Assembly (NCBI GenBank): GCA_035651115.1
Contig: DASRGL010000069.1
Span: 1 to 6,542 of the forward strand
From: DASRGL01 sp035651115
GTDB taxonomy: Bacteria > Armatimonadota > Chthonomonadetes > Chthonomonadales > Chthonomonadaceae
DNA: 6,542 nt
Reading direction: 5' to 3'
Position numbers and translations under genes: made by a program. The notes under the pieces are model-generated. The model saw only the letters and a program-made list of their open reading frames with translations. It made no database searches and was not told the origin of the DNA. Positions within the stretch are counted from its first letter, which is position 1, and every line of letters begins with the position of its first letter. Below are positions 1 through 4,171 of the stretch, one piece after another.

Positions 1-1508
1 TGGCGATGGCGGCGCGGCGGCTCGGCCTCTCGGTCTTGCTGCTGGAGCGGGGGACGCATCCCCGATTTGCCATCGGCGAGTCGACCTCACCCCTGATGAA
101 CCTGCTGATCGAGCAGATCGCCGCGCGCTACGATCTGCCGCGCCTGCTGCCGCTCACGACGTACGGAGCCTGGCAGCGTGCCTATCCCGATGTCGTCTGC
201 GGCCTGAAACGCGGCTTCACCTACTACCATCACGAGGCGGGCCAGCCCTTTCGGCGTGACCCGGAACGCCGCAACCAGTTGATGGTCGCGGCCAGCCCTA
301 GAGACGAGATCGCCGACACGCACTGGCTGCGTTCCGACGTGGACTGGTTCCTGGTGCGAGAGGCCATCGCGCTGGGAGCCGACTATCTGGACGAGACCCG
401 GCTGAGCGGCGTGGAGTTCGGCGGAACGCAGGCCGTCATTACGGGGGAGCGGCGCGGGCAGCCGGTTCGCGTCCCCGCGCGTGTGGTCGTGGATGCGACC
501 GGGCCGCGCGGCTTCTTGAGCCGTGTTCTGCATCTGCCTGAAAGCGCGTTCCCCGGCTATCCGCCCACGCAGACGCTCTATTCCCACTTTGTCGGCGTGC
601 GGCGCTGCGAGACGATGGAGGCGTTCCAGTCCGAGGAGACGCCGCCCTATCCCGCCGACGATGCCGCCCTGCACCACGTCTTTGACGGCGGCTGGATGTG
701 GGTCTTGCGCTTCGGCAACGGCGTGACGAGCGCCGGGGTCGCCGTCCGTGATGACCTTGCCGAGGAACTGCGTCTTGCGGAAGGCGAAGCGGCCTGGCCG
801 CGTTTCCTGGCCCGGTTTCCCAGCGTCGCCGAGCAGTTTGCGGAGGCGCGCGCCGTCTATCCCTTTGTCTATGCGCCCCGGCTGTCCTACCGGTCATCAG
901 CGGCGGCGGGCGAGAACTGGGTGCTGCTGCCCTCCGCCGCCGGGTTTGTAGACCCGCTGTTCAGCACTGGAATGCCGCTGACTCTGCTCGGCATCGAGCG
1001 GCTAGGGCGTATTCTTGAGGAGTCCTGGGACACCTCCGAACTCTCTGCGCGCTTCCAGGAGTACGGAGATGTAACACTGGCGGAAGCCGACTGGACGGCG
1101 CTGTTTATCGCCGCCTGTTATGCCGCCATGCCCCATTTTCCTCTGTTCAGCGCGTTCTCGATGTTCTATTTCGCGGCGGCCAGCTATAGCGAGATGGCCC
1201 GTCGTCTGGAGCGGCCGCATCTTGTCCGCCGGTTCCTTGCTGCCGACCACAGCGCGTTTGCGTCCGGGCTGCGGCACTGCGCCCAACAGTTGAACTGCGC
1301 CACACGCCACCACGAGACAGTAGAGGCCGAGGCGTTCGCGCAGGAGGTCGCAGAACGAATCGCCTGTCTCAATATCGCCGGACTGAGCGATCCATGCAAG
1401 CGCAACTGGTACGGCGTAGACCTGAACGATGTCATCGCAGGCGCGGAGAAGCTAGGCATGACACCCGCAGAGGTCGGCAAGATCATAGCGACTGCCTCCT
1501 GGGTGTAA
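1..1508 (+). CDS. FAD-dependent oxidoreductase, flavin-dependent halogenase-like (5' end cut by window)
   Basis: The frame is open from the first base; the ATG at 6 is internal because the usual N-terminal GxGxxG dinucleotide-binding loop is missing and the first visible residues (AMAARRLGLSVLLLER) match the helix and strand that follow it. About 15-20 residues lie upstream. Numbering from the Met at 6, visible landmarks are GESTSP (24-29), a lysine in GLKRGF (Lys68) where flavin halogenases carry their catalytic lysine, VVDATG (161-166) as the second FAD-contacting segment, GGWMW (228-232) at the place of the halogenase WxWxIP motif, and DPLFSTG (316-322), the FAD pyrophosphate-side motif. 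The ~140-residue C-terminal part is helical and has no motif I recognise. In the family, reduced FAD, O2 and halide yield a hypohalous acid passed to the lysine; other members are hydroxylases or reductases. Here the I-P of WxWxIP is replaced by L-R, so halogenation is not assured. No signal peptide or membrane segment is visible in the part present, so it is probably cytoplasmic. It ends with TAA at 1506-1508, just before the next gene. Confidence 0.85.
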   Translation, partial: AMAARRLGLSVLLLERGTHPRFAIGESTSPLMNLLIEQIAARYDLPRLLPLTTYGAWQRAYPDVVCGLKRGFTYYHHEAGQPFRRDPERRNQLMVAASPRDEIADTHWLRSDVDWFLVREAIALGADYLDETRLSGVEFGGTQAVITGERRGQPVRVPARVVVDATGPRGFLSRVLHLPESAFPGYPPTQTLYSHFVGVRRCETMEAFQSEETPPYPADDAALHHVFDGGWMWVLRFGNGVTSAGVAVRDDLAEELRLAEGEAAWPRFLARFPSVAEQFAEARAVYPFVYAPRLSYRSSAAAGENWVLLPSAAGFVDPLFSTGMPLTLLGIERLGRILEESWDTSELSARFQEYGDVTLAEADWTALFIAACYAAMPHFPLFSAFSMFYFAAASYSEMARRLERPHLVRRFLAADHSAFASGLRHCAQQLNCATRHHETVEAEAFAQEVAERIACLNIAGLSDPCKRNWYGVDLNDVIAGAEKLGMTPAEVGKIIATASWV

Positions 1509-1571
1509 TGGATGATGGGTAGGCGGTCGCCGCAGACAGTATCGAGGATACGGAGGATAGAGACAATCGGG
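1509..1571 (+). promoter_or_regulatory. possible leader between the halogenase-like gene and the secreted repeat protein
   Basis: If the secreted protein starts at Met21 (1572), these 63 bases are untranslated. They contain GAGGATA twice, at 1544-1550 and 1553-1559, 9 nt apart. The second overlaps GGAGG and could act as a distant ribosome site. I see no hairpin or -35/-10 pair. If the start is 1512, the stretch instead codes for an Arg-rich N-terminal extension. Confidence 0.3.
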
Positions 1572-3029
1572 ATGTTGCCTCTCCATCGGCTGGCTTTGCT
1601 GGCCGTGCTGATAATCGGGAGCGTCGCCGGTATCGCGGCGGAGGAAAGGCACGAGTCTTTCGACCGGGATCCCCATTGGGACGGCCATAACAACCGCGCG
1701 GCCACGCCCGGAGCCAGGAGCGTTCGGCAGGACTTCGGCTATAGCCGCACGGCGCACGCGGGCGGCGCTGTCGGGGAGATAGGCGGCTTTATCACGCCCG
1801 ACGCCCTGCCCGCCTACTATGCAAAAAAGATACCGGCTCGGACGTTCCAGGATACCCTGAGCGCTTCGGGAACGCTCGCCTGCACAGGGCGCGAGTTCAA
1901 CGTGCTGATCGGCTTCTTTAACGCCGACACCCTCAACGAGTGGCGAACACCCAATACCATTGCGCTGCGTCTCTACGGGCGGGGCGATGTCTTCTATGCC
2001 TATGTCGAGTACATGACGGGGCGGTGGCGCGCGGGAGCCGACAGTCCGGGCGGCTTCGCGACCGTGAGAGACCTGGTAACGGGCCAGGAGCAACTGAAGG
2101 GTTTCGCCAGCGGCGGGGCCATGCATACCTGGTCGCTAAAGTACGATCCGCAGGGCAACGCCGGGGGAGGAGCCATTACTGTGACCCTGGACAGCGAAAC
2201 GTCTGTGTGTCACCTGGCCCCAGGACATAAGGCCGACGGCGCGGTGTTCAACCGATTCGGGTTGCTCAATGTGATTAAACATGTGGACGGCGGCGGCAAG
2301 GTCTGGCTCGATGATGTGACAATCAACGGGGAGACGGAGCATTTCACCCGGGATCCCAGCTGGGATCAGCAGCACAATCGCACCACCTATCTCTCCTGGA
2401 ATGTGCGTCCGCGCTTCGATTTCGGCTACAGCCCCACCCGGTATGCCGGGGGCAAGGGCCGGGGCGAGTTGGGCGGACTCGTGTTCCGGGGCGACTGCCG
2501 TACCCTGGACAGGATGGCCTACTACGGGGATCGGCTCGACACGCTGACGCTGGACAAGCCGTTGAAAGCTTCCGGGCGTATCAGCCTGCGGCGGGCCGTC
2601 AGCGACAGCACGACGCTCATCGGCTTTTTCCATTCCAGAGACAGCTTGACCGTCAGCTCCTCCCAGGCGCGCGGCATCCCGGACTGTTTTGTGGGAATCG
2701 AGGTGGAAGGCCCCAGCCGCGAAGGCTTCCTTTTCTATCCGACCTATGGAGTTCAGGGGGACGCGCACGGGAGCCAGGCCGCCGCCGGAGCGCCTTATAT
2801 CTACCCAGATGGGGTCGCACACGACTGGACGCTGGAATACCTGCCCACAGCCGGGGGCGGCACAATCACGGTCACGCTAGACGGAAAGGCTGTCCGCATC
2901 CCCCTGGAAGCCGGGCATAGAGCGCGGGGCGCGCGCTTCGACCGCTTCGGGATTGTGACAACCTGGATAGACGGCAACGGCCAGCAGGTCTACCTCGACG
3001 ATCTGAGCTACACCTGCAAACAGGAGTAG
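1512..3029 (+). CDS. secreted protein with two tandem ~228-residue beta-rich repeats, function unknown
   Basis: 505 codons from the ATG at 1512, 3 nt after the upstream stop. An in-frame ATG at 1572 (Met21) gives a compact signal peptide (MLPLHR, then a hydrophobic run LALLAVLIIGSVAG, cleavage near AA-EE) and is preceded by GGAGG at 1552-1556, though 15 nt away is long; it may be the true start. I keep 1512 as the outer bound because neither start has an ideal ribosome site. The mature part is an internal duplication: residues 50-272 and 278-500. Matching landmarks are FDRDPHWDGHNNR/FTRDPSWDQQHNR, DFGYS in both, GEIGG/GELGG, IGFF in both, AITVTLD/TITVTLD, GHKADGAVFNRFG/GHRARGARFDRFG and VWLDDV/VYLDDL. 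Alternating strands and the GGGxITVTLD hairpin suggest a concanavalin A/LamG-like jelly-roll sandwich (inference), which would fit glycan binding. I see no catalytic motif. It ends in TCKQE without an anchor, so it is probably released or periplasmic. Confidence 0.85.
   Translation: MMGRRSPQTVSRIRRIETIGMLPLHRLALLAVLIIGSVAGIAAEERHESFDRDPHWDGHNNRAATPGARSVRQDFGYSRTAHAGGAVGEIGGFITPDALPAYYAKKIPARTFQDTLSASGTLACTGREFNVLIGFFNADTLNEWRTPNTIALRLYGRGDVFYAYVEYMTGRWRAGADSPGGFATVRDLVTGQEQLKGFASGGAMHTWSLKYDPQGNAGGGAITVTLDSETSVCHLAPGHKADGAVFNRFGLLNVIKHVDGGGKVWLDDVTINGETEHFTRDPSWDQQHNRTTYLSWNVRPRFDFGYSPTRYAGGKGRGELGGLVFRGDCRTLDRMAYYGDRLDTLTLDKPLKASGRISLRRAVSDSTTLIGFFHSRDSLTVSSSQARGIPDCFVGIEVEGPSREGFLFYPTYGVQGDAHGSQAAAGAPYIYPDGVAHDWTLEYLPTAGGGTITVTLDGKAVRIPLEAGHRARGARFDRFGIVTTWIDGNGQQVYLDDLSYTCKQE
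1659..2327 (+). repeat. first copy of internal ~228-residue protein repeat
   Basis: This encodes residues 50-272 of the secreted protein, from FDRDPHWD to WLDDVTING. It aligns at a constant offset of 228-229 residues with the second copy. The DNA has diverged strongly between copies (for example the ITVTLD codons differ at most third positions), so the duplication is old rather than recent. Confidence 0.85.
2343..3011 (+). repeat. second copy of internal ~228-residue protein repeat
   Basis: This encodes residues 278-500, from FTRDPSWD to YLDDLSY. It keeps all landmark motifs of the first copy. The middle part differs most: a segment with Cys391 and the VEGPSREGFLFYPTYG stretch (398-413) has no close match in copy one, so ligand contacts could differ between copies. 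Confidence 0.85.
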
Positions 3030-3033
3030 GGCC

Positions 3034-3041
3034 GGGAGAGG
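3034..3041 (+). promoter_or_regulatory. ribosome binding site of the GH5-like gene
   Basis: The purine-rich run GGGAGAGG lies 11 nt before the ATG at 3053 in the short gap after the previous stop (3027-3029). It is a moderate Shine-Dalgarno match and supports the 3053 start. A GTG at 3080 would also give a good short lipoprotein signal but has no such run before it. Confidence 0.5.
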
Positions 3042-3052
3042 CAGCGCGGCAC

Positions 3053-4171
3053 ATGGGAAACGAGCGCGCCCTGCAGAGAGTGAGATTGAGAGGAATACTT
3101 GCACTGCTAATCGCCTGCGGGTTCAGGCCGGGCGAATGGCAGACGGCACGCTCTGCGGCGGGAGAGACGCGGCCAACCGCCAACAGGCCGACTCCTGCTG
3201 CGTCCGCGCAGGGACCAGGAACCACGCTGGGCATTCAGGGAACCGCCTTCACGCTCAACGGCAAGCCCACCTTTCTCTACGGTCTCAGCTACTACGGCGG
3301 ACTGGGGGCTTCCGAGGCAACCTGGAAAGCTGACCTGGATCGAATGCCGCAAAATGGCTTCAACTGGCTGCGCGTCTGGGCGACTTGGTCGGCCTTTGGC
3401 AGTGATGTCTCTGCCGTAGACAGCGAGGGCCACCCGCGCGAGCCATATCTGAGCAGGCTGAAGGCGCTCGTGTCTGAGTGTGACCGGCGGGGCCTGATCG
3501 TAGATGTGACGCTGACGCGAGGCGCAGGCACAACGGCTCAGTCCGGACTGCCGTCATTCCCGGCGCATCAGAGGGCGGTCGAAACGCTGCTGGCGGCGCT
3601 CAAGCCCTGGCGCAACTGGTATCTGGACCTGTCCAACGAACGCAACATCGGCGATAAGCGGCATACATCTATCGCCGACCTGGCCCGCTTGCGTCAGGCG
3701 GTAAAGCGGCTGGCCCCGGAGCGGCTGGTGACGGCCTCGCATGGCGGCGATATGACCCGCGAGGATGTTCGAGCCTATCTGCTGGACGCCGGATTGGATT
3801 TCCTCTGTCCGCACCGCCCACGCGATCCGGACTCTCCCGGACAGACCGAGGCGAAGACGAGAGAGTTGAGAAGGTGGGTACGGGAACTGGGCCGTGCGGT
3901 TCCCATCCACTATCAGGAGCCGTTCCGACGAGGGTATGGCGTATGGCAGCCGCGCGCGGAGGACTTCGCTGCCGACCTACAGGGGGCGCAGTCGGGCGGC
4001 GCGGCGGGCTGGTGCTTTCACAATGGGGCGACCCGGTCGGCTCAGGATGGGCGACCGCGCCGCAGTTTCGACCTGCGCGACGGGCCTCTGTTTGCTCAGC
4101 TCGATACGGAGGAACGGCGATTCGTGCAGGAGGCAAGGCCGGGAAGTCCGAAGGAGAAGCAAAACAGATGA
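3053..4171 (+). CDS. predicted lipoprotein, clan GH-A (GH5-like) glycoside hydrolase
   Basis: 372 residues. The N-terminus RLRGILALLIAC-G is a signal peptide with a lipobox (LIAC) placing the lipidated cysteine at Cys22; no Asp follows it, which by E. coli rules favours the outer membrane. A Pro/Ala/Thr-rich linker (about 35-58) leads into a TIM-barrel domain (about 60-355). It opens with FTLNGKPTFLYGLSYYGG (66-83), the typical first strand of GH5-like enzymes, then NWLRVWATW (104-112) and LIVDVTLTRG (148-157). Asn195-Glu196 in DLSNER is the usual acid/base position at the end of strand 4, and Glu289 in HYQEPFRRGYG is the likely nucleophile at strand 7. The last strand has GWCFHNG (319-325) with the usual aromatic residue. 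A retaining beta-glycosidase is therefore likely, acting outside the cytoplasm; the substrate cannot be read from sequence. The family is assigned to the clan with good confidence but to GH5 only tentatively. It follows the repeat protein by 23 nt and overlaps the next gene by 4 nt. Confidence 0.8.
   Translation: MGNERALQRVRLRGILALLIACGFRPGEWQTARSAAGETRPTANRPTPAASAQGPGTTLGIQGTAFTLNGKPTFLYGLSYYGGLGASEATWKADLDRMPQNGFNWLRVWATWSAFGSDVSAVDSEGHPREPYLSRLKALVSECDRRGLIVDVTLTRGAGTTAQSGLPSFPAHQRAVETLLAALKPWRNWYLDLSNERNIGDKRHTSIADLARLRQAVKRLAPERLVTASHGGDMTREDVRAYLLDAGLDFLCPHRPRDPDSPGQTEAKTRELRRWVRELGRAVPIHYQEPFRRGYGVWQPRAEDFAADLQGAQSGGAAGWCFHNGATRSAQDGRPRRSFDLRDGPLFAQLDTEERRFVQEARPGSPKEKQNR
3098..3133 (+). 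repeat. lipobox cassette, copy 1 (near-identical to 4216-4251)
   Basis: This encodes LALLIACGFRPG, covering the end of the signal peptide, the lipid-accepting cysteine and the first mature residues. It matches 32 of 36 bases of the segment at 4216-4251 in the next gene; three of the four differences are silent and one changes Arg to Gly. Confidence 0.8.
4151..4157 (+). promoter_or_regulatory. ribosome binding site of the cytochrome c gene
   Basis: AAGGAGA lies inside the last codons of the GH5-like gene, 10 nt before the ATG at 4168. It is the best Shine-Dalgarno match in the window and fixes the start that overlaps the upstream stop as ATGA, which implies translational coupling of the two genes. 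Confidence 0.7.

Noticed and set aside
439..897. Minus-strand and alternative-frame open frames under the halogenase-like gene
   Set aside because: The translations are Arg/Pro/Ala-rich low-complexity sequence, with no ribosome site or domain, and lie fully inside a strongly supported gene.
1512..1600. Possible twin-arginine (Tat) signal in the Arg-rich N-terminus of the secreted repeat protein
   Set aside because: The RIRRIETIG segment lacks the S/T-R-R-x-F-L-K pattern, and the Met at 1572 gives an ordinary Sec signal peptide, so the Arg-rich part may not even be translated.
3020..3052. Possible terminator between the secreted repeat protein and the GH5-like gene
   Set aside because: The 23-nt gap has no hairpin followed by a T run; it contains a ribosome site instead, which fits read-through in one transcript.
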